A stretch of 38,864 nucleotides of DNA from Mesotaenium endlicherianum (lineage: Eukaryota; Streptophyta; Zygnematophyceae; Zygnematales; Mesotaeniaceae). The translations under genes were made by a program, and so were the position numbers. Where the stretch lies: assembly GCA_009602735.1 (NCBI GenBank), contig WELA01011855.1, positions 93,620 through 132,483 of the forward strand, written 5' to 3'. Below are positions 1 to 11,699 of this stretch, piece after piece. Every line of letters begins with the position of its first letter. The first letter of the stretch is position 1. The notes under the pieces are model-generated. The model ran no database searches. It saw only the letters and a program-made list of their open reading frames with translations, and was not told where the DNA came from.

Positions 1-29
1 CCTTTCTCTCCCCCCCCCCTTCTTACCCC

Positions 30-241
30 TCAATAACCGCTGAGGATGTAGGATGTTGCCGTGTCCAAAGAGTCCACAGAACTTGCCAGGTGATCTCCTT
101 CGTCCTCGTACGACATTCTCAATGTCTCCAAGGCAGTCTCTACTTCCTGGAGCTGGAATGGCCTGAGCTTGGGGGGGCCTGTGTGCTCATCCATGTTCGC
201 AGCCATCGTTGCAGCCATGGTTGCGCGCTCTTCCTCCGATT
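30..241 (-). CDS. Candidate terminal exon of an unidentified gene
   Basis: An open stretch of about 70 codons ends in TGA at 30-32. It follows a plausible acceptor (TTTGACGCAG, AG complementary to 242-243) that lies directly downstream, in gene sense, of a GT dinucleotide run. The peptide starts ESEEERATMAATMAANMDEH, is acidic and helix-prone, and ends in SYILSGY. No family is recognised. The exon begins with two bases of a split codon, so the preceding exon must end in phase 1; I could not fix that exon. The low-complexity intron edge and balanced composition favour a real exon over chance, but this is inference. Confidence 0.35.
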
Positions 242-249
242 CTGCGTCA

Positions 250-273
250 AACACACACACACACACACACACA
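250..273. repeat. CA microsatellite
   Basis: About twelve CA units. On the minus strand this is a GT run just before the acceptor of the candidate terminal exon at 30-241. Confidence 0.9.
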
Positions 274-1539
274 TATGAAGAAGTGTGAGAAGGGTGAGCA
301 AGCACAGAAATAAATTGCTGAAATTCCGGAAGGTAAATCATCCAGAAGGATTGCTATGCTGCTGCAGTCCTGACTAAGAAGTCTGAAGTCTTCAACTAAA
401 GAACCGTTGTAGGCACAATGCATCACCTGCCCACATAAAGCTTCAAAACACTTCTGTACGGTCATTCTCCACCATTACCTGCTCCCACTTGCCTGAGAGC
501 AAACGACTGAAGAAGGGCACATACAAGTGCTATGTACCCACACAGACACTAATGTATTTGGACACAGATGCACACATACATGGACCACCTGCAAGAGTGC
601 ACCTGCATACTGATCAATAAGAGCCTGTCATTTTAAAAGACCGTGTCATTACAATGAGACCCTGTCATTATACCGAGACCCTGTCATTGCATTGCCCAAA
701 ACGCTAGCCTAGCAGAAGTCCAGGTGTAGCCTAAGCTCAGGAGCTCAGAAGTCAAGCTAGAGGGGCCCACTAGAGAGCCTCTCCTAGACCCTAGAGTCAG
801 TTCTAAACCAGATGTCCAAATTCTGCAGAGGGGGCAGGAAGGCCAAGAGCATGCTGACAGACATCGAAGCTTTGCTGCTGTTTCCTTTCGCACAACCTTG
901 CCTCTCGCACGTAATGGACAAGTACCAAGTTTATATCAGCTGATTACCGCTTCTCACTCGCTTCTGACGTTACGGGCAAGCCAACAGCATAAGGACACAG
1001 CGGATGAGCCAGGGATTAGAAGTCGCTGTAATGACTGCCTTCTACTACCAATGCAAAGTTGCACTGCCTGTCGTGCTCCAAGTTACAGGGCGAGCCAACA
1101 ACAGAAGACACGAAACATGAAACGAGTGTGTGAATACTGTCAATTGTTGGAGAAAACACAAGGAATTCAGAGTCTCATCACCTGTTGATGAAAGTATCTT
1201 CCGGTGCACGTGAGCTGCAACAGTCAGTTCTGCATCATGGTGTGAGTTCTCCTCCAGCTCTGTCATTCCTGTCCAGATAGCACCATGTGAGCACAAGGTA
1301 TAATCAGGAAATGAGACAAAGCCAATGTCAAACCACATGGAACAATATGAACACCCGAAGAAAGTGTAAAAGCATTTGCGCATATCGAGCTTGCATGGAA
1401 TGCGTCCTCCAACAATACATGCAGCAATCCACTGACAGGAGTCAGCAGCTATGACGCCGACACGCAAAACTCCAATACTTCCACTAGAACTTTGCAGCGA
1501 AACTCCACTGGAATGACGACCAGGAAGATTGCCGCGTAC

Positions 1540-1706
1540 CTGCATTTAGTAACTGCGTAATCGTTGACAAGCTCAGCAGGACCAAAGCCACTCCCGCGAC
1601 AGGCATACACAACTTTGCCGTCTTCATCATCGCGAACCAGCAGTACGAGAAGCGGTAATCCTCGGCAGAAACAACTTCTCTCCTCGGCTATGTCAGTAAC
1701 ACATGA
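1540..1706 (-). CDS. Candidate internal exon of an unidentified gene
   Basis: On the minus strand an acceptor (GCTGTTGCAG) is followed by 167 open bases and a good donor (AAATGCAG then GTACGCGG). The peptide includes LLVLLVRDDEDGKVVYACRG and GFGPAELVNDYAVTKC, which has the look of a folded globular domain, but I do not recognise it. Further open sequence at about 1,190-1,500 (for example RVGVIAADSCQWIAACIVGG) could be another exon of the same gene. It may belong with the terminal exon at 30-241, which has the same strand and lies downstream; the link is inferred only. Confidence 0.3.
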
Positions 1707-1749
1707 CTGCAACAGCTAATAAGTAGCAAATTCAGTGAAGGTGCATGAA

Positions 1750-3299
1750 GCTCTCCTCAGCTCTCACGTCTTAGATCATTTTAGATGGCAGACTGGGGGC
1801 CATTGACGTCGCTCTCAGAGGATTAAGGATGAATCGGCAGCAGGCGTGCACGGGCAGACTTTGGGATATCATTTGTGAGAAGTTGTGATAGAGACAGAAT
1901 AAAGACCTGATAGTGACACACCCACCTGAAGGCTGCCCGAGGTGGCCTGGAGGGCGTCATCTTCATGATAGTGACAGGTCATTGGCCGGCTGGAAAGATC
2001 TTTCACGAAGAAGACTCATGCATTTCACTTAAGCGGCACCAAGCGGCACCGAGGCACAGTACGGACATATGGCATAAGATGGATATTATGATGTATCGGC
2101 GAGGAACGATGTAAACTGGTATAACGTTGCATGTCGCAACTATTATCCGTTTGACGGTGTCGCACGCGCAGCGCAAGCTACGGCCACCTAGTGCTGAAAG
2201 TCAACGTTGACTCACCGACCACTTGACTGATTACATCGCAGTCAGCGGTTATGGCGGCGTCAAGACCACTGGCAAGGGGTCAATGTCAGTGTGACCCACA
2301 CCCAAGGATGGGGGAGGTTTTGACAAGACAGCCGCGAGGCTAGGAGCTGGGGATCAGCAATGAGCCGCCCAGCAAGTACCAGGTCAGGTACTGTGTGACT
2401 GGCAGATTAAGCCAGGTCATGGTTGCAATGCCAAGATAGGTTACGGCCGCCGGTTGGGAAAACTTGAGCAGGTGGCATTTGCTTGCACGCCGCTCAGGAA
2501 TTCTTAGCCATGAGCCAATTAGGCGTGACTGCCAGCTGAGAAGCTAGGCAGTCACGCGCGACAGTCACAAGGTGTGCATGCATGCTGAATGACTACAAGT
2601 TTGAGTTGAGCATGGCTAGGCAGAAGCGACATGCAGCTAAGTTGTGTGACTAAGCACGGCATTCTCGAAAGATGACGCTGTGTGGTGCCTGCGAAAGGCA
2701 CGAATCTTGCCTGAGACATGTCATTCACTCTCACGCACCTTTGCCAAGAGGCAGAAGGAAAGAGAAGAAGGGCGCGAAGAAGAAGAAGGAGTTCCCAAGG
2801 CCATTGGAGGGCCAAAGCCCCACGCTTCTGACGACGGTGAAGATTCTTCTGTGTATCATAGATAAGTTAGGATTGTAGGAGTTCCCAAGAGGGAACCTCA
2901 CGGTTAAAGAAGGAGAACTGCAGAATAGAATCTGCTAGGAGATTAGCACAGAGTCGGCCGAACGCCACGAGTGTGTGTGTGAAGCAGCCTTAAAATGGTG
3001 AGTTGTGTGTTGATTTCCAAGTTCTCAGAAGTTGCATTCGCATCTCGAAGAGAGAGAGTAGTATTGACAGATAAAGCTCTCAGTGAAGAACTGAGTGAGC
3101 CCAGCCTGGCAGTGAAGAGCTGTTAAGGCGCGGTGTTAAGTGAAGAGCTTGACCCAGGCCAGCATAGACGTAGTTTCAGAGTTTTGTAAGCTGACTTGTG
3201 GAAGTTAAGCGAAAGCCTGAAGGGCGATTTTCTCTGAATCTGACGTTGCATGTCAAGCTGCTTAGAGTGTGATTTCTGCAAACTACAATTTGCTCACCT
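1750..3299. other. Unassigned region left of the methyltransferase retroelement
   Basis: No convincing coding sequence. The stretch nearest 3,300 is probably the 5' leader of the element that follows. I searched by eye for a copy of the LTR found at 13,205 (start TGTAAGAGG) and saw none, so the 5' LTR is missing, highly diverged or outside the window. A small direct repeat (AAGCGGCACC twice) lies at about 2,031-2,050. Confidence 0.5.
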
Positions 3300-4853
3300 G
3301 TGAATCCAAGAACCTTAAGGCATAAAGCCTATGTGGAAGTAAGAGACTTCCGTCCTACTTCTGAGAACTTCGGTTCTGTGGTTCAGGTGAATAGAAATTC
3401 CCAAGCAAATTGGGGATTGAGGCCTGTGAGGGCTGCCGGTGCTCGACCTGGAAGGGGACCCGGAGAAATTCAACTGTACATGCAGTTGAGGAGTGGAAGA
3501 CTCTCCTACCCCGTGGAGCCTGTGGAAGGTTCTGATTCAAGCCAGAGTCCACGAGGAAGTGAGACATCTGAGCGCACGGATAACCTGTGGAGTGAGCAAC
3601 CGTCGAGAGACAAGTCTCGCCATACTGCCACGAACGGTGAGAATCCGTATTACGCGCGAGCCTTTGTACCCAATTCGGGCAGAGAGCACGACGTGTGGGA
3701 TAAAGATAGTGAGTCTTGGTCACCACTCGAAATGACTGGTGATGATAAGGATGAAAATTCTAAGTTCAAGCTGTCTACAAAGTGTTTTAGTGGACGAACC
3801 AGTGGAAATAATCTCACTTTCGAAGAGTTTGATGAGATCTATTGGGCTGACTTCTTTGAGAAAATCCGAAAGGATTCTTCTTAAACTCAGTCAGTCGCTT
3901 TTATAAGCTTGGTTCAGTACTTGGACAAGGATGCCTTGTTGCTGTATCGCCAATTTCGGAACAATGAGAACCTCACCCAAGAATGGGCGTTTGACGAGCA
4001 AAAGAAGGCGAGAGATTTGAAAATCCAGAAAGAGGCTGCGAAAGCCCGCCTGTCCGCTTTGTCATCAGGAAGAGCGATACCTGCTGCACCTGTTGAGAGC
4101 GTAGACTTAGCTGCACTAACACAAGAATTAACAGATGCCATGAAGCAACTCACTGAGGGTCAGCAGCGAGCGGCTACTCGAGATGATGATGCTGGATCTG
4201 TCGCAGAATTGCGTAAAGTGTGTGCAGAATTGTCTGAAAAGATTGCTAATGCTCAGGAACAAGTAACACGCAGAGCTGCACCTGTTACAGGGCAGCATGG
4301 TGATAGTGTCACCACGGAAGCAAGCCATGCGCAAGCGTTGGCTAGTTGCCGTAGGGGTATGGAGGCTGGGGATGACCAGTTAGACTCTGAGCACTGTCTG
4401 CGTCGTTTCTTTAAGTTGCTTGAAGCAACATTCCCAAGGATCGCAGTCTTAAAGTGCACCGCTATGTGCATTTTGTCCATCAGAAGAACGAGACAATGAT
4501 GGAGGTCAAATTCAGATTGGTAGACCTTGCCAAGAAGGCAGGAATCTATGAGCCTAGGATTGTGGCTGACAAATTCTTATTGTGTCTGGGTAAAGATACA
4601 GATTGGGAGGTCAGGCCGCACCTATCTGCGAAACGCAGAATCGACTGGAACATTGACGAGGCTGCTGAAATAGCACGCAATGTCGAGGAAGGTAAAGTCT
4701 GGTACAAGGAGGCTTCCAGGACGCTTATGGCTCCTGAGAGAAGGGAGGAATCCTTTCAGCCCAAGGCCAATAGCTCTAATTTTCAGTTTAAGAAAAAGAG
4801 CGGGTCTTTCAATAGGTTTGCTAAGCACGCCAACACTGTTGAGACAGCAGAGG
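3300..4853 (+). pseudogene. gag region of the methyltransferase element
   Basis: Open segments at 3,300-3,884 and 3,909-4,499 share a frame, broken by TAA at 3,882. A frame change near 4,454-4,499 leads into the segment ending in the zinc knuckles. The middle (EEQ-, Q- and A-rich, residues KQLTEGQQRAATRDDD and following) looks helical. The segment from 4,500 (EVKFRLVDLAKKAGIYEPRI and following) resembles the C-terminal part of a capsid. No strong match to a named Gag family is claimed; the assignment rests on position and the downstream CCHC motifs. The true start codon is uncertain. Confidence 0.65.
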
Positions 4854-6470
4854 GCTGTTGGAACTGCGGGAAATCAGGACATCAGAAGAGAGGTTGTCCG
4901 TACCCGGATGCTAAGCAATTGTCTGCTAGCAAGGCGCAGCTATGCGCACATTGCAGTAAAAAGGGACACTCAGAAGATGAGTGTTGGTCCAAGAACCCAA
5001 ATTTGAAACCACCATGGGCTAATGCTGCCACGAAAGAGGCAGATAAGGGTAAGAAAAAGGAGAAAGATAACTTTGGTAACCGGAAGGGTAATCAGAAGTA
5101 TGATGCTATGAGTGCAGAGATTGCAGAGTTAAAAGCTCAATTTGCAAGACTAAATGTGCCTAATGTCAATTACAATGCAAATGTGGCCGAAAAGACCGTC
5201 TGCAAAGGCGAGAAGCTGACGCTTGAGAAGGCCGTGGCTGCAACAGCTGCGGAGCGCGCAGATCATGACCGTCTGGTTCCAAGGAATGCTGGGAAGCTTC
5301 CTCAGACCTTTCGGATCACTCTCGATGAGAACGAGATTGCGCAGCTACGACAAGCCAAGCCTGGGCCACGCAAGACATTTTGTTTTTCGCTAGAAAAGCT
5401 GAAAGCTCTGGTGGAACACCGGATTCAGCACATTCCTTGTCTTTCACTCGCTGATCTGCGTCTTACATACCCTTTCACGATTGAGGAAGCTAGACAGCAG
5501 CTGGACCTAGCTGAGGAAGGCGCGAACAGCGCTTCGCTGCCTACTAATTTCAGCACTGTGAGAGTGCAGAACAAGGATAGAGTTTTGACGTTTAACAACT
5601 GGGCCGCTCCCAATATCCTATGGGACACTGGCGCACAGCCAGTAATCTTGGGAAAGCGAGCTGTTGGAACTGCGGGAAATCAGGACATCAGAAGAGAGAT
5701 TGTCTGTACCCGGATGCTAAGCAATTGTCTGCTAGCAAGGCGCAGCTATGCGCACATTGCAGTAAAAAGGGACACTCAGAAGATGAGTGTTGGTCCAAGA
5801 ACCCAAATTTGAAACCACCATGGGCTAATGCTGCCACGAAAGAGGCAGATAAGGGTAAGAAAAAGGAGAAAGATAACTCTGGTAACCGGAAGGGTAATCA
5901 GAAGTACGATGCTATGAGTGCAAAGATTGCAGAGTTGAAAGCTCAATTTGCAAGACTAAATGTGCCTAATGTCTATTACGATGCAGATGTGGCCGAAAAG
6001 ACCGTCTGCAAAGGCGAGAAGCTGACGCCTGAGAAGGCCGTGGCTGCAACGGCTGCGGAGCGCGCAGATCATGACCGTCTGGTTCCAAGGAATGCTGGGA
6101 AGCTTCCTCAGACCTTTCGGATCACTCTCGATGAGAACGAGATTGCGCAGCTACGACAAGCCAAGCCTGGGCCACGCAAGACATTTAGTTTTTCGCTGGA
6201 AAAGCTGAAAGCTCTGGTGGAACACCGGATTCAGCACATTCCTTGTCTTTCACTCGCTGATCTGCGTCTTACATACCCTTTCACGATTGAGGAAGCTAGA
6301 CAGCAGCTGGACCTAGCTGAGGAAGGCGCGAACAGCGCTTCGCTGCCTACTAATTTCAGCACTGTGAGAGTGCAGAACAAGGATAGAGTTATGACGTTTA
6401 ACAACTGGGCCGCTCCCAATATCCTATTGGACACTGGCGCACAGCCAGTAATCTTGGGAAAGCGAGCTGT
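4854..6470 (+). repeat. 806-bp tandem duplication (zinc knuckles to protease)
   Basis: The segment from 4,854 recurs from 5,660, a period of 806 bp. Each copy holds two CCHC zinc knuckles (CWNCGKSGHQ and CAHCSKKGHSEDEC, at 4,856 and about 4,943 in copy 1) and runs to the protease DTGA motif (D codons at 5,624 and 6,430). GCTGT occurs at both ends and the junction (4,854, 5,660, 6,466). 806 is not a multiple of three, so copy 1 shifts frame at the junction. The copies differ at about 15 positions (roughly 2%), including TGG versus TTG just before DTGA. RNA template switching between two related copies is a likely origin. Confidence 0.9.
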
Positions 6471-6740
6471 GAAAGCTCTGGGATTGACGGCAAGGGACCT
6501 GAAAGAAAGTTCTTTCCAATTGAGGACTGCATCTGGGCAGATTTCAAAGTCTTGTGGAATCACCCGCAAGCCTGTGGAAATCACAGTAAACTTGGGGAAA
6601 CCTGAGGAAGCGTCACTGCTAATTGAGTGTACAGTGACAGAGGCAGAAAACTATGATGTTCTATTGGGGACAAAAGCTCTGATTTCCCTGGGTATGGTCA
6701 TCGACCTGCGGAAGCAGAGGGTGACTTACCAGTCGACAGA
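6385..6740 (+). pseudogene. Retroviral-type aspartic protease domain
   Basis: The frame shows ILLDTGAQPVILGKRAV with the catalytic aspartate codon at 6,430, then about 80 residues later DVLLGTKALISLGMVIDLR, the usual second hydrophobic-glycine block of pepsin-like retroelement proteases. It would cleave the polyprotein. It is in frame with the zinc knuckles upstream and the methyltransferase downstream. The partial first copy at 5,600-5,659 stops at the duplication junction and has Trp before DTGA. Confidence 0.8.
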
Positions 6741-7059
6741 TCGGCAGCCGACAGGAGAAATTCCTGTAAAAATGGTTTGCTCGGGAGAAGCAAACTACGG
6801 ACTGCTAGACTGCTGTGTGAATAACCAGTATCCAGACCATTATGACCTCATCATGCAACGCGAAGAGAAGATCTACACCAGCATCAACATGCCGACTCCT
6901 TTGGTTTGGCAACCTTGGATTATGGAGCAACTAGAAGCTGTGAGTAACAGGGACCGTGGCCCGCAAGAGCTGCTGCCAGTTCCTTATCCAGTTAAGACTG
7001 CTGCCAATTTGATGCCTAAAGTAGACCCATTGCCGCAAGCCATTGTGAGGATGGAAGAT

Positions 7060-8060
7060 CCTTTTCGCAGAAGAGGAGTAGTAGTGCTGGAAGTGTTTGC
7101 CGGACTTGGTACTGGAACCATCGCACTGATTCAGCGAGGTATCCAGGTATCCAAAGTGCTGTACGTGGACAATGATGAGAGTGTTTTTACAGCATTTGAG
7201 GAGGTCATGAGTCAGATGCGGCAAATGTACCATTTCAAGGCATTGGTGCCTACTAGTGTGGTGCGTCTTGCTGGAGGAAACATTCTCGATGTGAAGTCTG
7301 AGGACCTGTATAATCACAGGATTGACTGGATTATTGCGGGATTCCCTTGTCAACCTTTCTCACAAGCTGGGAACAGGAGGGGATTCAATGACCCGCGAGC
7401 ATAACACTGGTGAAGGATGGTGAAGATCATCAGTATGCTGCGGGAACGCCAGCATCGCTACCTACCAGTGTTTGTGATTGAGAATGTACATCCAGGGATG
7501 GATTACAACCAGATGAAGCCAGGAGATCCATGGCTGGTTTTCGACTCCACCCTGGGTCATCATGTATCGATCAACAACGCAAGGCACGGAGGACTCTCAC
7601 ACCGGGCCAGACTATTCTGGACCAACGGCATGTCCATTGAAATCCTGAGGGAGATGGAGGAGATTACGCGGCGCACGCCAACGGCAGTATCTGTGGGAGA
7701 AGCACTGATGGTGGAAACCAAGCTAGTGATCAGGAGGGATTCCTACCCACAGTACGTCGTCAACGAGCCAGGCCGACCGAGGGTAGTACTGCCCACCTTC
7801 ACAGCATACCCAGGATCACGCGCTTTCGTGAATGGAGGACCAGGAATGGTCAAAGATGTGCACAACAGAGAAGCTCAGTGGAGAGAGCCGACAGCTGAAG
7901 GGAAGGGAAGGTGCCTGGGGGTACCCAGCTCCATTGCACAAGAAATTGTTGCAAAGGTGGGACAGAACAACGCTGGGAAGATGTTCGGCAATATGATTGG
8001 ACATCACTCCATGACATGGTTGGTAGAGACGATTATGACTTGGCAACAGATGACGTTCTC
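7060..8060 (+). pseudogene. Cytosine-C5 DNA methyltransferase domain inside the retroelement
   Basis: All main C5-methyltransferase motifs occur in order: motif I (SAM binding) VLEVFAGLGTGT at 7,083-7,118; motif II-like LYVDNDES at about 7,159; motif IV GFPCQPFSQAG with the catalytic Cys at about 7,340-7,372; motif VI FVIENV at 7,471-7,488; motif VIII LSHRARLFWTN at 7,594-7,626; a target-recognition stretch at about 7,630-7,960; and motif X MFGNMIGHHS at about 7,981. The HRAR-FW-N form of motif VIII resembles the DNMT3/DRM side of the family, which favours de novo methylation as an inference. Two in-frame stops (TAA 7,402; TGA 7,411) just after motif IV make this copy inactive. It is continuous with the protease frame upstream. 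Confidence 0.92.
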
Positions 8061-10159
8061 TGACAAGCCTATGCCCAGGCCGAGGTCGGTAACGATTGGA
8101 CTCTATGTGGTGCCAACCTCTGATCAGAGAGCTATCAAGGAAGCGTATCAGCGACAAAAAGAATATGGTGTTGAAAGAGACGCAGCTGAGGCTAACAAAA
8201 ATGAAACACTCAGAGAAACCAAAGTGGTGGATTTGACCAGGTGTCAAGACCTATTGACGCGAATTGACAATCGAATGGCGACTCTACGCGACCCTCTGGA
8301 AAGAGAGCTGCGGAGGCTGCGAGAAGACGCAACCATGGAAGACCAGGCAACTGGTGCAGCAAACCCTTTGGTGAGCGCTACAGTAAGCAAATCAAAGGAG
8401 GTCCCAGCATCTGCAGAACGCTCCGGCCAAGTATTTGGGAGGATGCCGGAATGGGAAGATTATACCAATTCTGAGTTACGAAACATGGCCCCAGACCAAG
8501 TCTTCGGGAGCGCATCCCCAGAAGCGGTAACATCAAGATATGAAGAACGCCAGTGCAATATTGGCAAATGGGCCGAAGAATGCAGTCAGAATTCATGAAA
8601 TTCTGGAGGGTCTGGAAAGACCATTTGCCTGGAGGTGATTTTTGAAGAACACAAGAAGGAGACGGCAAAGGAATTGCCCGCCACACTTGCTCTGATGAGC
8701 CCAGGGCCAGAGGCCAAAGGGCAACCACAAGACACAGTTGGCAGCACAGCTGAGTCGATCACCAGGCAAATCATGGCGCAGTTGCTGGAAGCAGACGCCC
8801 CTCGACTCAAGGAAGAGAAAGTGGCGAAAGCAGCTCTCGCTCTACAGTCAGCCATCATCAACATGGCAAGGCTCAACACAGGAGGGGATGAAGAATTGCC
8901 GTCTCCTGGAACAGAGAAGCTGGAGGAGGAAGAGGATGCAGAAATGCAAGGCCTCTTGGAGTTGGAGTTGCCATTACTCAACAATGAAGGGGACATCAGG
9001 GAAGAAATTTCACGTTTTCCCACGCCAGAGTTGGATCTGCTTGACTTACAAAAGCTAAGGACAGACGACTGGGTAGCTGACCACCTGATGGGGCCAAGCT
9101 CGGCAGACCTTTATGAAGAATTAAGGTCGCCAACATCCGGTTCTCTTTCTGCCAGTCTTCCAGTGGCAGAACCCAAGTCAGCCGCACCACCGTCGCAACA
9201 GCAGGAGGTGACTGCCTGCACTGGAGACAACACGAGGAAAGCCCGGAAGTCGCGCAAGCAGACCAAGGAAGGTGGCCCGTGAGGGTAACGCATCTTTTAG
9301 GAGGATGCTAAAGCGATATTTCAAGCATAAAGGGAAGGCTCAGAGAGAGGGCGTTCCGCGAGGAACCACAGCCCCACCTCCGCCGCCTCTGCGGGATCTT
9401 CTGCAGAGAGAGGGAGAGGACGATTTGGTTCGCAGGGCAATGGCATTGGGCATTAGTGTGCCGCCAGGCATGAACACGCCCTTGTTGCAACTATCAGATC
9501 TTAGGATACAGAGGTCGGAGGAGCCTGCTCCCATTATACTTGCAATCCCAGAATGGGAACAGATGGATCTGAGAAACACCATCAGCCGCTTGACCGCAGC
9601 AGATGATGCCTTTCTTGCACGACTAGCTGCACCTCAAAGGTCGCAAACATTGGCACAGGCATGGATGGTCACACCACCCGCAAGGGAGGAGTATGGTACG
9701 ACCGTCGCCCGCATGGCTATTATTGAGCAAGAATGGGGCTGGGCGATCAGCCCTAGGACAGATCCCGCAGGTTTTCCAATGGCAAACCAACCTCGGCCAC
9801 ATGAAGAAGGAGGAACCGGGACCAGTTGGACTGCAGTCGACGAGTAAATGTTCCTGAGGCAGCCCATCCGGAGGCGCCTGACATACCTTTCACCGCAGGA
9901 GAGGCGACGCGTCATTGAGAAAGGTAAAAAGCCTAAGAAACAGGCTGCCAAACTTATGGCAACCGTGGAGCAAGCTACAAAGCCTGTTACCCCACCTCCT
10001 AAGAATCAAGCTGCAAAGCCTGAGAGCCAGAATCAGGCAAAAAAGCCTGAGGGCCAGGATGAGGGCGGGAAGCCCCCACCTGCACCTAAGGAGTAGCAAC
10101 TACTGGATGCCTTTGTTGGGGAGAAGCAACCTGAAACTGAGACTTTTGCCATTGGGAAA
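8061..10159 (+). pseudogene. Long linker between methyltransferase and reverse transcriptase, function unknown
   Basis: About 2.1 kb stays open apart from stops at 8,596, 9,845 and 10,094 and one frame change near 9,275. It encodes a charged, helix-rich stretch (REDATMEDQATGAANPLVSA and beyond), an acidic run near 8,930 (LEEEEDAEMQ), a Pro/Arg-rich piece near 9,360-9,420, and a Lys/Pro/Gln low-complexity tail (PKNQAAKPESQNQAKKPEG) at about 9,990-10,050. No catalytic motif is recognised. Ordinary gypsy elements lack such an insert between protease and RT, so it probably came with, or adapted to, the methyltransferase module. Confidence 0.6.
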
Positions 10160-11600
10160 ATGGTCTCAGCCCAGCAGAGAGCACAAGTAGAAAGGTTGCT
10201 GAAGAAACACCGCAAGGTATTTGCTTTCACTAAGGAGGAGATTGGTAGAACCACTGCCAGTGTGTGTGAGATCACACTAACTACTGATAACCCAGTCAGA
10301 CTAGGGCCGCATAAGCTCAGTCAGACAGAATGGGACTGTGTGGAGAAAACTTGTGAAGAGCTGCATAAGCTCCGCATGATTGAAAAATCTACCTCAGTAC
10401 ATGGGGCTCCTACAGTAGTAGTCGCTAAAAAGGACGAGGCCGGCAATTACACTGCCACTCGTATGTGTGGAGATTACAGGCGACTGAATCTCTACACGGA
10501 GCCAGATAGCTATGTGATGCCTACGCCGGAAAGGATCTTTGCAATTGCCACCACCAAAAAGGTGTTCAGCATTATCGATCTGCGCCAAGGCTTCAACCAG
10601 ATCCCTGTGAAAACAGAAGATCGAGGTAAGACTGCTTTCTGGGCTCAAAGGGAACTTTGGCAATGGACAGTAATGCCATTTGGGCTGAAAAATGCCCCAG
10701 CCATATTTCAGAGGACTATGGATAAAGTGCTGGAGGGGCTGGATTTCGCTAAGCCATACATTGACGATGTGGTAGTATTCAGCAAGTCCATAGAGGAGCA
10801 CCTCGAGCACTTGGGACAAGTGTTCCAGCGCTTGGAGAAATTCCAGATGAAGCTGCATCCTGGAAAGTGCAGATTCTTTGAGGCACACGTGCCTTACCTA
10901 GGACATGAGATTGGGAACAATGCTATGTCCCCTCAGGCTGTGAAGACTGAGGCTATTTACAAGATACCTGCACCTGCGAATGTGTCTAAGCTGAAAGCTC
11001 TGTTAGGGCTAAGCGGATACTATCGTAAGTTTGTGAAGGATTATAGCAGAATTGCTAAATCCTTGACGGAACTCCTGAAGAAGGATGTACCTTTTGTGTG
11101 GACAGAAGCTCAGGAGAAAGCCATGAACGAGCTTAAGGAGCGGCTGGTAACAGCCCCAGTCTTGCGAACGCCTGACTACTCCAAATTGTTCAATCTGCAC
11201 ACTGACTGGAGTCGTGTGAAAATTGGCGCGGTACTCACTCAGGCCACAAGCCCTAGAGGGGAGTATGTCATTGCCTATGCCTCACGCCCTAACAATTGAG
11301 CGGAGAGCAACTACTCGTCCTATGAAGGAGAGCTGCTGGCAGTGGTTTGGGCGGTCACGCACTTCAGAGAGTATCTGTGGGGAAGACCCTTCACATTGAT
11401 CACGGATCACTCACCATTACTATGGCTGATGAAGAATGGAGACCTCACTGGTAAGTTGGCTCGCTGGGCTCTTAAGCTACAAGAGTACCAAATGACGGTG
11501 GTGCACAGAGCAGGAGTGCTCAACAACGACGCCGATGGACTCAGCAGGAACCCAGGCCCATCTTCAGACGACAGAACAGGAGCCCAAGAGGACGAAGACC
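10160..11600 (+). pseudogene. Reverse transcriptase and RNase H of the methyltransferase element
   Basis: RT blocks are clear: RMCGDYRRLN, VFSIIDLRQGFNQI, MPFGLKNAPAIFQ, the catalytic YIDD at 10,757-10,768, YLGHEI, and the LKALLGLSGYYRKFVKDY connection. RNase H follows with LHTDWSRVKIGAVLTQ, then YSSYEGELLAVVWA and LITDHSPLLW, and ends with GVLNNDADGLSRNPG. A single in-frame TGA at 11,297 interrupts the RNase H between the first two blocks, a position where CGA to TGA would be a simple explanation. Copies RNA to DNA in the virus-like particle. Confidence 0.9.
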
Positions 11601-11699
11601 CGAGCAGCCCAGCAGAGTTGGTGGCTTGCCTAGCCGAAATGGCTGGAATAGTAGCATCAGGTGCAGCTGAGCCTCTACCCCTGTTCAGTCCAGAGATCT

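Noticed and set aside
7060..8060. A stand-alone host DNA methyltransferase gene
   Set aside because: It shares a frame with zinc knuckles and protease and is followed by RT and integrase on the same strand without introns.
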